Assembly (NCBI RefSeq): GCF_004798935.1
Contig: NZ_RAHT01000001.1
Coordinates: 186,001-250,000, forward strand
Direction: 5' to 3'
Length of the DNA: 64,000 nucleotides
DNA from: Ningiella ruwaisensis
GTDB taxonomy: Bacteria > Pseudomonadota > Gammaproteobacteria > Enterobacterales > Alteromonadaceae
Below are positions 38,414-47,632 of this stretch, in pieces (position 1 is the stretch's first letter; each line of letters begins with the position of its first letter). Under the pieces are notes generated by a model. That model saw only the letters and a program-made list of their open reading frames with translations, made no database searches and was not told where the DNA came from. A program made the position numbers and the translations under genes.

Positions 38414-39723
38414 ACACAGATAGCAATGATGAAGTAAATGTTCTACAGCTCTCAATTCATGGTGTGCTGATCGGCTATCTCGCAGGGTTCAAAAATGGCC
38501 GCAATGTATTGAGCATTGCAGACTCATTTAAAAACGATCCTGCTCGCCCGACATTCAGTCTTATTACTCACCCCTCATTTTTGAACGCGGTCAAGGTGAT
38601 GGCTGAACCATGGGTACGAAACCAGCGGCTACACCCAGTGCTTTCAAATTTACTCCCAGAAGGCTCATTGCGCGAGTTGATTGCCCAGGGTCTAAAGGTG
38701 CACATAGACAATGAATTTCATATTCTCTCATATCTTGGCGAAGACTTGCCGGGTGCAATCGAAGCTACACCGATGGAGCCTGAAGATGTTCCCGTCTTTC
38801 TATTAAGCATACTAAACACGCATGGAAAGGCTAAGGCGGTTAAGTTCGATAAAGATGCTCTTCACAAAAAAGGAAGAGAAAATAAGTTTTCTTTGGCTGG
38901 TGTGCAAATGAAATTTTCCATGAAGGAAAAAGATGGGCGATACAACCTATCAAAAGATGATGTGCTTGGCGATTGGATTATCAAAACACCTTCAACTAAG
39001 CATAAATTTGTGCCGCTGAACGAATACACAGCAATGTCATTGGCCGCTCTGGCCGGAGTTGATATCCCTGAAATCAAACTCGTAGACTTGGATAAATTAG
39101 ACAATCTACCGCAAATTAACTTGCCAGATGAAAAGCAGGCCTTTGCAATTAAACGATTTGATCGTAATGACAATTTGCGCATTCACATGGAGGATTTTGC
39201 TCAAATTTTCGTGAAGTACCCTCATGAAAAGTACACTGCCGCCAATTACGAGAGTATCGGAAAAGTAATTTACAATTTCTCCGGCGACGGATTGACCGAC
39301 GCGCAACAATTCGCGAGGCGATTGCTGGTAAATATTCTCTTGGCAAATGGCGACGCGCATTTGAAAAACTGGAGTTTGCTGTATCCAGATAAGGTTACAC
39401 CTCGACTTTCTCCTGCTTACGATATCGTTACGACCAATGTGTATATCCAAAACGAAGCAAAATACGCACTTAACCTTAGCAAAACTAAAGAATGGTACAC
39501 AGTCACGATGACGCACTTTAAATCATGGGCAGATAAATCGGGTATTCCATGGCGAGCCATCAGGCCGCATTTGGACGATACAATGGATAAGGCCAGAGAA
39601 TTGTGGCCGGAAGCGTTAGAAACACTACCGATGAACAGCGCGCACAAAGATGTGCTTAAGACGCACTGGTCTAATCTTCAGGATGAACTTATGATTAAGA
39701 CAAAAACGCGAACTTACCAGTGA
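38410..39723 (+). CDS. hipA: HipA-type serine/threonine kinase toxin
   Basis: 437 residues, normal for HipA. N-terminal subdomain 1 (5-105) is followed by the P-loop/activation segment ENKFSLAGVQMKFSM (Ser 161 is the likely autophosphorylation site, equal to Ser150 in E. coli), AIKRFDR, the catalytic loop LANGDAHLKNW (Asp 315, Asn 320) and SPAYDIV (metal-binding Asp 338). It starts at GTG 38410 inside hipB. In E. coli HipA phosphorylates glutamyl-tRNA synthetase and induces dormancy; the target here is inferred. All kinase residues appear intact, so the gene is probably functional. It ends 44 bases from the 3' end of an initiator tRNA gene on the other strand. Confidence 0.93.
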   Translation: MNTDSNDEVNVLQLSIHGVLIGYLAGFKNGRNVLSIADSFKNDPARPTFSLITHPSFLNAVKVMAEPWVRNQRLHPVLSNLLPEGSLRELIAQGLKVHIDNEFHILSYLGEDLPGAIEATPMEPEDVPVFLLSILNTHGKAKAVKFDKDALHKKGRENKFSLAGVQMKFSMKEKDGRYNLSKDDVLGDWIIKTPSTKHKFVPLNEYTAMSLAALAGVDIPEIKLVDLDKLDNLPQINLPDEKQAFAIKRFDRNDNLRIHMEDFAQIFVKYPHEKYTAANYESIGKVIYNFSGDGLTDAQQFARRLLVNILLANGDAHLKNWSLLYPDKVTPRLSPAYDIVTTNVYIQNEAKYALNLSKTKEWYTVTMTHFKSWADKSGIPWRAIRPHLDDTMDKARELWPEALETLPMNSAHKDVLKTHWSNLQDELMIKTKTRTYQ

Positions 39724-39730
39724 AGATGCA

Positions 39731-39757
39731 AAAAAATACCCGCTACATTGAGCGGGT
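39731..39757 (-). terminator. tRNA-fMet terminator
   Basis: ACCCGCT (39738-39744), 6-base loop, AGCGGGT (39751-39757); the minus strand then has ATTTTTT. It lies 9 bases beyond the tRNA CCA end and just after the hipA stop. Confidence 0.85.
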
Positions 39758-39766
39758 AGTTTCGAT

Positions 39767-39843
<77 letters not shown>

Positions 39844-39881
39844 TTCGAACTGGTTTCAGCTTGCTTGCTGAAGTGGAGCGT

Positions 39882-39909
39882 ATTATACATAGCGATTAAT
39901 ACGTTGCAA
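39882..39909 (-). promoter_or_regulatory. tRNA-fMet promoter
   Basis: Minus strand TTGCAA (39909-39904), 16-base spacer, perfect TATAAT (39887-39882), followed by a GC-containing discriminator (ACGCTCC), as is common for stable-RNA promoters. Confidence 0.7.
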
Positions 39910-39973
39910 GCCCATTTACGCTTAATATATTAAATAAGTACTAAGTGCCCAAATTTCAAGCTTTACGCGTGTA

Positions 39974-40273
39974 TTATTTAAACATTTCCATTTTTTTTGC
40001 TAATTCAAAATCCAGTTCACTAAGGCCATCTACATCGTGAGTCACTAATTGTACTTCAACTTTATTATAGACATTGAACCATTCCGGATGGTGTTTTAAC
40101 TTCTCAGCCCAAATCGCAATTTGAGTCATCCATCCAAACGCACGAATAAAACTTTTAAATTTAAATGTTTTACTTAACTTACCATCCTCAATAATCCAGG
40201 GAGTTTCGCCCGCCATTTCATTAAGCTCATCCAAAGATTTGGCAATTTCCTGCTGCTCCAAACGTGTAGGCAT
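39974..40273 (-). CDS. phhB: 4a-hydroxytetrahydrobiopterin dehydratase (PCD/DCoH)
   Basis: 99 residues; recycles the pterin cofactor of phenylalanine hydroxylase. The active-site region [20 protein letters not shown] carries the paired histidines and HPEW motif, and [12 protein letters not shown] follows, as in the family. No phhA is adjacent, so it is either a stand-alone copy or serves a distant hydroxylase. Confidence 0.9.
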   Translation of the reverse strand: MPTRLEQQEIAKSLDELNEMAGETPWIIEDGKLSKTFKFKSFIRAFGWMTQIAIWAEKLKHHPEWFNVYNKVEVQLVTHDVDGLSELDFELAKKMEMFK

Positions 40274-40313
40274 TTTGTGCTCCTTTTAAGAAGGGTTGTA
40301 GAAGAAAATATAA

Positions 40314-40337
40314 TAAAAGCCCCAGATGGGGCTTTTA
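40314..40337 (-). terminator. Terminator after the TonB receptor gene
   Basis: AAAAGCCCC (40315-40323), AGAT loop, GGGGCTTTT (40328-40336), followed on the minus strand by TTATTAT. It is 28 bases beyond the receptor stop. Confidence 0.8.
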
Positions 40338-40365
40338 CGCTTAAAAATGATATTGAGACTAAATA

Positions 40366-43080
40366 TTAAAACTCAACTGCCAGTCTGACATAAAGCTGTC
40401 TGCCTCTAGGGTCATGCACTTTAGAATCAAAACCGCTATTAGTGAAGACTTGAGGCGGCTCCTCATCTGTTAAGTTTATGCCACCCACAGTCAACAAGTA
40501 GCTCGTTTGCGTATTAAGCATCGTGCCTAAATCGACAGAAAATTGCGCATCGTACGTAACATGGCTGTCGATTTCCTGTAAACCGGCGCTACCGCAACCA
40601 CCGGGCGGTACACCTGAGCCGTCATTGCCTGCACAGTTTTGGTCATCATCATAGCTACTGATGTAACGCACAAAAAGATTGGCACTATATATATCGTGTT
40701 TCCAGCCTAAACCAAGATTTGCTCTTAACTCTGGCGAGGAGACACCAATGTTTGTAAAGTTTCTGCGGCCGGCTCCATCGATTTCACCGGCTTGCGGATC
40801 GGTCAAATCGTAGGTAGTAATGTATGTCGCGGTTAAATTGGGCACAAAAGTACCTATGTCTGTTTCAAGCCGATAGCTGGTAACAATGTCAAATCCATTG
40901 GTTGTAAGTTCACTGGCATTCACATAGGTATTGTTTACCTGCACCAATGGACCGTTTAAGGGGTCGCCCGCTCGAATGATGCGCGTCGGATCTTGAGGAT
41001 TATCATTTAAGATAGCTTGCGCACTTTCCTGAATAATCAGGTCTTCAAAATCGAAATTCCAGTAGTCCAACTCAATGGACAAATCATCAATCGGTTCGAA
41101 CGAAAATCCAATATTGTAGGCTTGCGATTCTTCAGGGGTGAGCTCCTCATTACCAGAGGTTCGAACGGCTGCAAAAGCATTTGCCCCCCCAATGAGCGGA
41201 TCGCTCAACTGTTGAAGCGTTGTCGCTCCACCGTTTCGCATAAAGACTGAAGGTGCTCTAAATGAGGTAGAGATTGAGCCTCTTAAAGAAAATGCATCAG
41301 ATGCTCGCCAGTTAAACGCCAACTTTGGATCTACCGTGTCGCCAATATTACCGCCGTAGTCTTCATATCGAAGTGCAATCTGCACATCTAAATCTTCAGT
41401 AAATGGCAACGCGAGCTCAGCAAAAGCCGCCCATACATCAAGGCTATCTTTAAAATCCGGGTTTCCGATAACAAAGGTAAAAGCGTCCTGGTTTGAAAGG
41501 GCATCGTAATCTTGCGATAGCGTCTCTTCACGATATTGCGCACCTAATGCCAGACCAGCCACGCCCCCATCTAAATCAAATACATCAAAAGACGCGAACC
41601 CTTCCAAAACTTCTAAATCAGAATTCGAGTCAATTCGCTGTAATCCTGAGAATGAATCAATCACATTCTGGCTATTCGGCGCATTAGTGTAGCTTGACGC
41701 GAAGGGATTAAAATATTCGCAAGGCCCCTGTCCGGGCGTTCCGTTGATTGGATCGCATCCGCCGCCCCCTAAGCCATTTAAGGCAAGAATAAATTCCGAT
41801 TCGATAACATCCTCAACCGTAAACAGGAAGTCGTTGGTTGCGTTGGTATAGCTTACTTCCCAAAAACCGTTTTCCAGCTCGCCCTGAAGTGCAGTATTAA
41901 AGCGGAAGGTATCCGATTCTGTATTGGCAGGGTCTGCTTCAAAGCCATTACCTTCTGCACGACCAAAAAATACAACCGCTTGACCAAAGGGATTGTTGGG
42001 ATGCGTGGCAGGTACCAAAGGACCGGTAAGAATTGGGAAGCTCGGTGCGCCGCCTCTCTCTGCCCGATTGCGTGCGAAGCTTATTTCGCTGGTCCACGTC
42101 ATCTCGTCGGTCAATTCGTAAGCCGCTTTTACATACGCATTTACTCTTGTTTCATCAGGCACATATGAATAACCTGGACCGAAGTCAAAGCCACAAAGAC
42201 CGATATCAAGGCCAGGCACAGTACCAGGAGGTGCTAATAGCTGAGGAAAACCACCAAATTCGGCACAACCGAATGGGTCAATAACGGGCGTGCCAGCCAA
42301 GGGGCCCTGAGTAAAAAAGTAGGCACCCGGATTGCCTAGCGCACTTGTATCATCTTGCGGTCTGGACAAGCGTCTGTCTGATAAAAATAGTGGTGAACGA
42401 TTGGTATAGCTAATCGCAGCCATCACATTGCCTTTATCAAAGCTCGCGCCCCACAAACCTTGCAAAATATATTCTTTATTGTCGCCGTGTGCACCGTCCT
42501 GATAATCAACAGTGACTTTCGCTCCTTCATAGTTGCGCTTAGTAATAAAGTTCACCACCCCTGCAACTGCATCTGATCCATACAAAGCTGATGCACCATC
42601 TTTAATAATTTCCATTCGATCAATGGCAATCATTGGCACTAAAGAACTTGTATCAACAAAGTTTAAGCCTTCATTGGTTTGTTGCGCGTTGACCACCTGT
42701 CTGCGGTTGTTCAAAAGAACCAAGGTTGACGCGACACCTAATCCGCGCAAATTAATGTTGGATGTACCTGCCGTCGCATTCTGCGTGAAGGCATCGGGCG
42801 TATTTTCCGAACCAGTATTAATAGTTAGAGTTTGAGTAATATCGGCAATGTTTTTCGCACCAATTGCGTCAATAGATACACTGTCGACAACCGCAAGTGG
42901 TGAAGGTGATTCAAAGTTTTCGCTACGACGAACAAAGCTACCGGTAACCAATATGAGCTCAACGTCTCTGGCTTGATCTTCAGTTTCTTCAGGTTCTTGC
43001 GCTATCGCGAGTGATGGTAGAGCAGAAAGCTGCGCTGCAACGAGCGCTGCTATGGCGGTTCTTTTAGCAGTAAACTTCAT
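40366..43080 (-). CDS. Large TonB-dependent outer-membrane receptor
   Basis: 904 residues. The signal peptide runs from MKFTAKRTAIAALVAAQ to AIAQ. The plug has ELILVTGSFVRRSENFESPS, then STLVLLNNRRQVVN and RMEIIKDGASALYGSDAVAGVVNFITKR; the barrel ends in QLYVRLAVEF with terminal Phe. I start at ATG 43080, with GGGGA upstream; the longer frame (43122) adds 14 residues before the signal peptide. The receptor type is common in marine bacteria for diverse substrates. A catabolic cluster for acyl-CoA compounds follows, so a lipid- or hydrocarbon-derived substrate is possible, but nothing in the sequence fixes it. Confidence 0.9.
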   Translation of the reverse strand: MKFTAKRTAIAALVAAQLSALPSLAIAQEPEETEDQARDVELILVTGSFVRRSENFESPSPLAVVDSVSIDAIGAKNIADITQTLTINTGSENTPDAFTQNATAGTSNINLRGLGVASTLVLLNNRRQVVNAQQTNEGLNFVDTSSLVPMIAIDRMEIIKDGASALYGSDAVAGVVNFITKRNYEGAKVTVDYQDGAHGDNKEYILQGLWGASFDKGNVMAAISYTNRSPLFLSDRRLSRPQDDTSALGNPGAYFFTQGPLAGTPVIDPFGCAEFGGFPQLLAPPGTVPGLDIGLCGFDFGPGYSYVPDETRVNAYVKAAYELTDEMTWTSEISFARNRAERGGAPSFPILTGPLVPATHPNNPFGQAVVFFGRAEGNGFEADPANTESDTFRFNTALQGELENGFWEVSYTNATNDFLFTVEDVIESEFILALNGLGGGGCDPINGTPGQGPCEYFNPFASSYTNAPNSQNVIDSFSGLQRIDSNSDLEVLEGFASFDVFDLDGGVAGLALGAQYREETLSQDYDALSNQDAFTFVIGNPDFKDSLDVWAAFAELALPFTEDLDVQIALRYEDYGGNIGDTVDPKLAFNWRASDAFSLRGSISTSFRAPSVFMRNGGATTLQQLSDPLIGGANAFAAVRTSGNEELTPEESQAYNIGFSFEPIDDLSIELDYWNFDFEDLIIQESAQAILNDNPQDPTRIIRAGDPLNGPLVQVNNTYVNASELTTNGFDIVTSYRLETDIGTFVPNLTATYITTYDLTDPQAGEIDGAGRRNFTNIGVSSPELRANLGLGWKHDIYSANLFVRYISSYDDDQNCAGNDGSGVPPGGCGSAGLQEIDSHVTYDAQFSVDLGTMLNTQTSYLLTVGGINLTDEEPPQVFTNSGFDSKVHDPRGRQLYVRLAVEF

Positions 43081-43285
43081 ATGTATGTCCCCAAGGTTCA
43101 TCGCCTCGAGACACAAACGCACTGTCCCCTAGCGATTTATTATTGTATAGATGCTAAACCACTTACATCTACGTTTTATACTAGGGAACGATCAAAATTT
43201 TGTAAATATATTGTTATTTATATGTAACAATAGCATTATTGCATGGTCTGACCAGACATGCCGAACATGCACCAGCTATTGGCTG

Positions 43286-43726
43286 CTAACCAACGAGTAG
43301 CATCAGAAAAGTGCCGATAAGTGCGGGTTTATCCCTGCCTTGTATACTGACGCTGGTGTTAAATCGATGTAAACGCCCTGTTTCTTTCTGCTCGATTGAT
43401 TCTAAGGTGAAAGTAAACCTGATTTTGTCATTTACTCTCACTGGCTCAAGGTAGCGCAGCGTATCAATGCCGTAATTCAACATCGTATATTGCTTACTAT
43501 CAATAGAGATAGTCTCTCCAAACATTTTAGGCATTAGTGCTGCAGTCAAAAAGCCGTGAGCGATGGTCGTTTTAAAAGGACTTTCCTGTTTGCAACGTTT
43601 TTCATCTATGTGGATCCATTGATAGTCGCCTGTCGCACTGGCAAACTCGTTAATTCTGTTTTGATCGACTGTAAGCCAATTTGGCGCTTGCACGCTTGAG
43701 CCTATATTTAGTTGAGAAATATCCAT
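43286..43726 (-). CDS. MaoC-type (R)-enoyl-CoA hydratase-like protein
   Basis: 146 residues with a hot-dog fold. The hydratase motif FASATGDYQWIHIDEKRC holds the catalytic Asp and His, followed by TTIAHGFLTAALMPKMF. It resembles the subgroup with GDYQWIH in place of the classical GDxNPIH. It probably hydrates an enoyl-CoA. AAAGGA lies a few bases upstream of ATG 43726. It is divergent from the LysR gene, which probably controls it, and may be co-transcribed with the TonB receptor downstream. Confidence 0.87.
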   Translation of the reverse strand: MDISQLNIGSSVQAPNWLTVDQNRINEFASATGDYQWIHIDEKRCKQESPFKTTIAHGFLTAALMPKMFGETISIDSKQYTMLNYGIDTLRYLEPVRVNDKIRFTFTLESIEQKETGRLHRFNTSVSIQGRDKPALIGTFLMLLVG

Positions 43727-43771
43727 CTTAGTCCTTTTTTATTACTAGATTTAATTGAAAATCATTTATAC

Positions 43772-43788
43772 TATCAACTTTGGTGATA
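43772..43788. promoter_or_regulatory. Candidate LysR-type binding site between maoC-like and lysR genes
   Basis: TATCA-N7-TGATA, which contains ATC-N9-GAT (43773-43787), the recognised NodD-type LysR box. It lies 45 bases before the MaoC ATG and about 97 before the LysR ATG. A possible MaoC -10 (TATAAA, 43770-43765 on the minus strand) is immediately beside it. Confidence 0.5.
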
Positions 43789-43884
43789 ATCTTATTAATA
43801 AATTATCCTTCATTATCCGTTGGGGGTGCATCCCGATGAAAATTTGTATAAAGGGTAATGAATAGAACACACAAGAGAGACGCT

Positions 43885-44787
43885 ATGAATTTGCATCGTA
43901 TCGATTTAAACCTTTTTGCAGTATTCGACGCTATTTATACTGCGGGTAGTCTTACCAAAGCAGCCGATGTGCTTTGTATTACCCAGCCGGCAGTCAGCAA
44001 TTCGTTAGCTCGCTTGCGCGAGATGCTAAACGACCCTCTTTTTGTGCGCACAGGCCATTCTATGACGCCAACGCCCGTTGCTCAAAATATCATAGTGCCA
44101 GCCAGAGAAGCACTTGGACTTTTGAGAAAAAGCGTACAGCAGAGTCATATTTTCGAGCCCATCAGTTCAACGAAAGCTTTTCACTTTTCAAGTCGTGATT
44201 TACTTGAAGTGAGCATCATGCCGCGCTTAATGGCACGTTTGCAAACCCTTGCACCTAATATCACGCTTACCAACTATGAAATTACGCGCAACAATGTTGT
44301 TTCAGCTATGGCGAGCGGTAATTTAGACTTTTTTGCCGATGCTTCTACTTTCACTGATCCTCATTTAAAAAAGCAAAAGATCGCTCAAGACCGATTTGTT
44401 GTGCTGGCGCGTAAAAACCATCCGCTTCTGCAGAATGGCCTCAGTTTGGATACCTTTTTAAAGCTAAGTCACATTAATGTATCGCATCGTCGCACCGGAG
44501 CAGGCCCGGTTGATATCGCGCTGGACAAATTAGGCGAAAAACGCAAAGTCGCCATGCGAAGCCAGCACTTTTTGACGGTACCCAGCGCTATCGTCAAAAC
44601 CGACCTGATTGCCTGTATCCCTTATCACCTTGCAAAGCACTACGATTTGGCCATGTATGAAATTCCTTTCGAAATACCGCATATTGAGTATTTCTTATAC
44701 TGGCATTTGAGTGCAGATCACGATAGCGCGCATCAATGGATGCGCGAGCAAATCGCTGAAGTTGCCAAGGCGTATAATCCTGACTAA
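43885..44787 (+). CDS. LysR-type transcriptional regulator (NodD/LinR group)
   Basis: 300 residues from ATG 43885, which has AAGAGAGA upstream; an ATG at 43858 in frame gives 309 residues. The helix-turn-helix is at the N-terminus (LNLFAVFDAIYTAGSLTKAA, VLCITQPAVSNSLARLREM) and the effector-binding domain follows; the style (MTPTPVAQNIIVPAREAL) fits the NodD/LinR branch. A matching ATC-N9-GAT box lies in the intergenic region. It probably regulates the divergent maoC-like gene and perhaps neighbouring catabolic genes; the inducer is unknown. Confidence 0.9.
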   Translation: MNLHRIDLNLFAVFDAIYTAGSLTKAADVLCITQPAVSNSLARLREMLNDPLFVRTGHSMTPTPVAQNIIVPAREALGLLRKSVQQSHIFEPISSTKAFHFSSRDLLEVSIMPRLMARLQTLAPNITLTNYEITRNNVVSAMASGNLDFFADASTFTDPHLKKQKIAQDRFVVLARKNHPLLQNGLSLDTFLKLSHINVSHRRTGAGPVDIALDKLGEKRKVAMRSQHFLTVPSAIVKTDLIACIPYHLAKHYDLAMYEIPFEIPHIEYFLYWHLSADHDSAHQWMREQIAEVAKAYNPD

Positions 44788-44833
44788 AGCCTTTTTGTTT
44801 AAACGATTTTTACCCGCTGTGTCAATCGGCGTT

Positions 44834-45742
44834 TTAGTGAAACGCCCGAATATATTGCATCACCGCTTCTGACTTTTGGTGATGCAACCAGTGATCTGCA
44901 TCCTTAAAACGATGTAAATGTAAGTCTTTTACCCAATCCTCCATACCGTTGAGGACTTCTGGCACAAATGCGGTATCTTTCATACCCCAAAGCACTTGTG
45001 TGGGAATATCTATCCGAATATCAGGAATTTTGAGCGTAAGATTTTGTTTAACTCGCTTCGTTACCAACTGTGGCATGTTCTTATAATAGTTAAAAGCCTG
45101 TTGCATTGAGTGCTTGTCTGCCCACTGCGCTTCAAAGTGAGACTGTTGTTCTTCGCTTAACTTGCTATACCAGCCTCCATATAGCCGTTTTAACATCCTA
45201 AAATCATCTTGAGATACTACATCAAAAGCGTGATCACTAATTAAATCTGCAATGTAGTCACTGCTTGCCTGCTGCTTGGGATTGTTTGCCATCTCACGTG
45301 TAAAGGTCGACGGATGGGCCGCGTTCAATATAGTCAAGCAAGCGAACTTAGTACCGTAGAACGCGGCAAGCGGCCAAGCGATCACTCCTCCCCAATCATG
45401 CGCGACCAAATGCGCCTTGGTGCCAGGCGCATATTGTTCAACAAGCGCATCGGTTGCCTCAGCCAAGGTTTCGACAAGTGTGTGAAGATTATATTGCTCG
45501 TCTCGCATGAAGCCGCTTGAAAAGTTATAACCAGGCAGGTCGAGCGCTATTACTTCGTAGTCATCGCATAAGGAGAGCAAGTAGCGTTCCCAGGTCCAGG
45601 CATTTTCAGGAAAACCATGAAGCAAAATCAGTAAGGGCTTGCTCTTTTGAGCAATCCCTTGTTGCATGCAAAGATAATTAAGCCGCGTACTGTTTAGGTC
45701 CATATGCCGCTGGACGATTTTTGTCAGCACCTGCTTTGTCAT
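44834..45742 (-). CDS. Alpha/beta hydrolase (epoxide hydrolase / haloalkane dehalogenase-like)
   Basis: 302 residues. LLILLHGFPENAWTWERYLL supplies the oxyanion hole, and the nucleophile elbow VAHDWGGVIAW has Asp, as in epoxide hydrolases and haloalkane dehalogenases. The last part DADHWLHHQKSEAV contributes the catalytic His. The exact reaction cannot be assigned. It overlaps the acyl-CoA dehydrogenase upstream by one base (TAATG), so it belongs to the same transcript. Confidence 0.85.
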   Translation of the reverse strand: MTKQVLTKIVQRHMDLNSTRLNYLCMQQGIAQKSKPLLILLHGFPENAWTWERYLLSLCDDYEVIALDLPGYNFSSGFMRDEQYNLHTLVETLAEATDALVEQYAPGTKAHLVAHDWGGVIAWPLAAFYGTKFACLTILNAAHPSTFTREMANNPKQQASSDYIADLISDHAFDVVSQDDFRMLKRLYGGWYSKLSEEQQSHFEAQWADKHSMQQAFNYYKNMPQLVTKRVKQNLTLKIPDIRIDIPTQVLWGMKDTAFVPEVLNGMEDWVKDLHLHRFKDADHWLHHQKSEAVMQYIRAFH

Positions 45743-47547
45743 TACTCGCTGCCTACCGCAAAGAGCGCTTCATCCATTTGCATTAAATTATCTGCACCCG
45801 ACTGAATAGCAGAAACGTGAGACCGCGTGCGAGTCAACATACGATCAAAGTAAAATTTGGCCGTCATCAATTTAGCTTGGTAAAACGCTTCATCACTTGT
45901 TCCTTCATCCAGCTTTTGCTGAGCAACAACCGCCATTTGCAACCAAAAATACCCGACACTGACATAGCCGGAATACATGAGATAATCAACGGCTGCGGCT
46001 CCCAACTCATCGGGATTATTTTGTGCAGCTTGCCCAATATCATTAGTCATTTGTATCCATTCATCAACGTGTGAATCAATCGCATTTGCCCAAGCATTAA
46101 ATTGGGATTTACCGCGAATATTTGCACAGAAGCTTTTTATTTCTGTGGCGAAAATTTTCAGTAGCTCGCCATTTGAGCCCATAATTTTTCGGGCCAAAAG
46201 GTCAATTGCCTGAATGCCGGTCGTCCCCTCATACATGGTACAGATTCGCGTGTCGCGAGCTAACTGCTCCATCCCCCACTCTTTTATATAACCGTGACCA
46301 CCATAAACCTGCATACCGTAGCTCGTTGCTTCTTGCGCTGTTTCAGTCAAAAAGGCTTTCACGATAGGAGTAAGAAGAGCTAGCTTAGCTTCTGCCTGCT
46401 TCTTACTGTTTTCATCGGATGAATACAGGGTGGTATCAACTAATTTCATGCAATACGTTGCAAGTGCTCGGTTACCCTCGGCCAATGATTTTTGTGTGAG
46501 TAACATGCGTCGCACATCGGGATGCACAATAATCGGATCGGCTGCGCCGTCTGGATTTTTGCGACCCGTTAATGAGCGAAACTGCAATCTGTCTTTTGCA
46601 TAGGCGAGCGCGCCCTGAAATGACGCCTCAGTTGCAGATAAACCTTCCATGCCAGTGCCAATACGAGCAATGTTCATAAACGTGAACATACAGTTAAGAC
46701 CACGATTGGGCTCACCAATAAGATAGGCTTTCGCCTCGTCAAAGTTCATCACACACGTCGCGCTGCCTTTAATGCCCATTTTATGTTCAATAGACCCGCA
46801 TTTTACGGTGTTACGTTCAATAATTTCGCCGTTTTCATCCACATTGAACTTTGGCACTAAAAACAAGGAAATGCCTTTTGTTCCTTGAGGCGCATCAGGC
46901 AAACGCGCTAATACAATGTGAATAATGTTGTCAGACATATCGTGCTCGCCGGCAGATATGAAGATCTTGGTTCCACTTAAGCGGTAAGAACCATCATCAC
47001 TTGGCTGCGCTTTACACTTGAGCATACCTAAGTCAGAGCCGCAGTGAGGTTCTGTTAAGCACATGGTACCTGTCCATGAGCCTTCAATTAAACGACTTAA
47101 ATAAATGTCTTGTTGCTCTTTTGTGCCGTGGGCTTTCAGTGTTTCCATACAGCCTTGAGACAAGCCAGGATACATCGCCCAGGAATGATTAGCACCTGAA
47201 AACCACTCCGCCATGGAGGTTGCAAGCGAATAAGGTAGGCCTTGACCACCAAATTCTACGGGATGCGCCATTGACGGCCATCCCCCGTCCACATATTGCC
47301 GATACGCTTCTTTAAAACCGCTTGGCGTTTTTACTTCTCCATCGATAAAGGTACAACCTTCGTCATCCCCTATCTGATTAATTGGAGCAAGTACATTTTC
47401 AGCAAATTTAGCTGCCTCGGCATAAATTGCGCGAATAAGATCATCCGTAGCATCTTCAAATCCCAGTTGCTGATAATGATTTTCTAAATCGAACACTTCT
47501 TGTGTAACAAACAAGGTATCACGTTGAGTAGCTTTATAATTTTGCAT
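45742..47547 (-). CDS. Acyl-CoA dehydrogenase, DmdC-like subfamily (long form)
   Basis: 601 residues, longer than classical acyl-CoA dehydrogenases (about 390) because of N- and C-terminal extensions typical of the DmdC/AcdH group. The FAD/substrate signature is MCLTEPHCGSDLGMLKCKA, and the catalytic-base region is GGHGYIKEWGMEQLARD, then MYEGTTGIQAIDL. It oxidises an acyl-CoA to the 2-enoyl-CoA. DmdC itself acts on methylmercaptopropionyl-CoA in DMSP demethylation, but no dmdA or dmdB is present here, so a general fatty acyl-CoA role is equally likely. Followed by the coupled hydrolase gene. Confidence 0.9.
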   Translation of the reverse strand: MQNYKATQRDTLFVTQEVFDLENHYQQLGFEDATDDLIRAIYAEAAKFAENVLAPINQIGDDEGCTFIDGEVKTPSGFKEAYRQYVDGGWPSMAHPVEFGGQGLPYSLATSMAEWFSGANHSWAMYPGLSQGCMETLKAHGTKEQQDIYLSRLIEGSWTGTMCLTEPHCGSDLGMLKCKAQPSDDGSYRLSGTKIFISAGEHDMSDNIIHIVLARLPDAPQGTKGISLFLVPKFNVDENGEIIERNTVKCGSIEHKMGIKGSATCVMNFDEAKAYLIGEPNRGLNCMFTFMNIARIGTGMEGLSATEASFQGALAYAKDRLQFRSLTGRKNPDGAADPIIVHPDVRRMLLTQKSLAEGNRALATYCMKLVDTTLYSSDENSKKQAEAKLALLTPIVKAFLTETAQEATSYGMQVYGGHGYIKEWGMEQLARDTRICTMYEGTTGIQAIDLLARKIMGSNGELLKIFATEIKSFCANIRGKSQFNAWANAIDSHVDEWIQMTNDIGQAAQNNPDELGAAAVDYLMYSGYVSVGYFWLQMAVVAQQKLDEGTSDEAFYQAKLMTAKFYFDRMLTRTRSHVSAIQSGADNLMQMDEALFAVGSE

Positions 47548-47632
47548 AATATTGTCTCATTTTATCGCACTTGTTTGTGAGCAAAACACGTAAACAAGGC
47601 GTTATTCAAAATCTTTTTGGCGCAGTGCCTGA

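Noticed and set aside
45742-47547. DMSP demethylation locus because of the DmdC-like dehydrogenase
   Set aside because: No dmdA, dmdB or dmdD homologue accompanies it; the family is broad.
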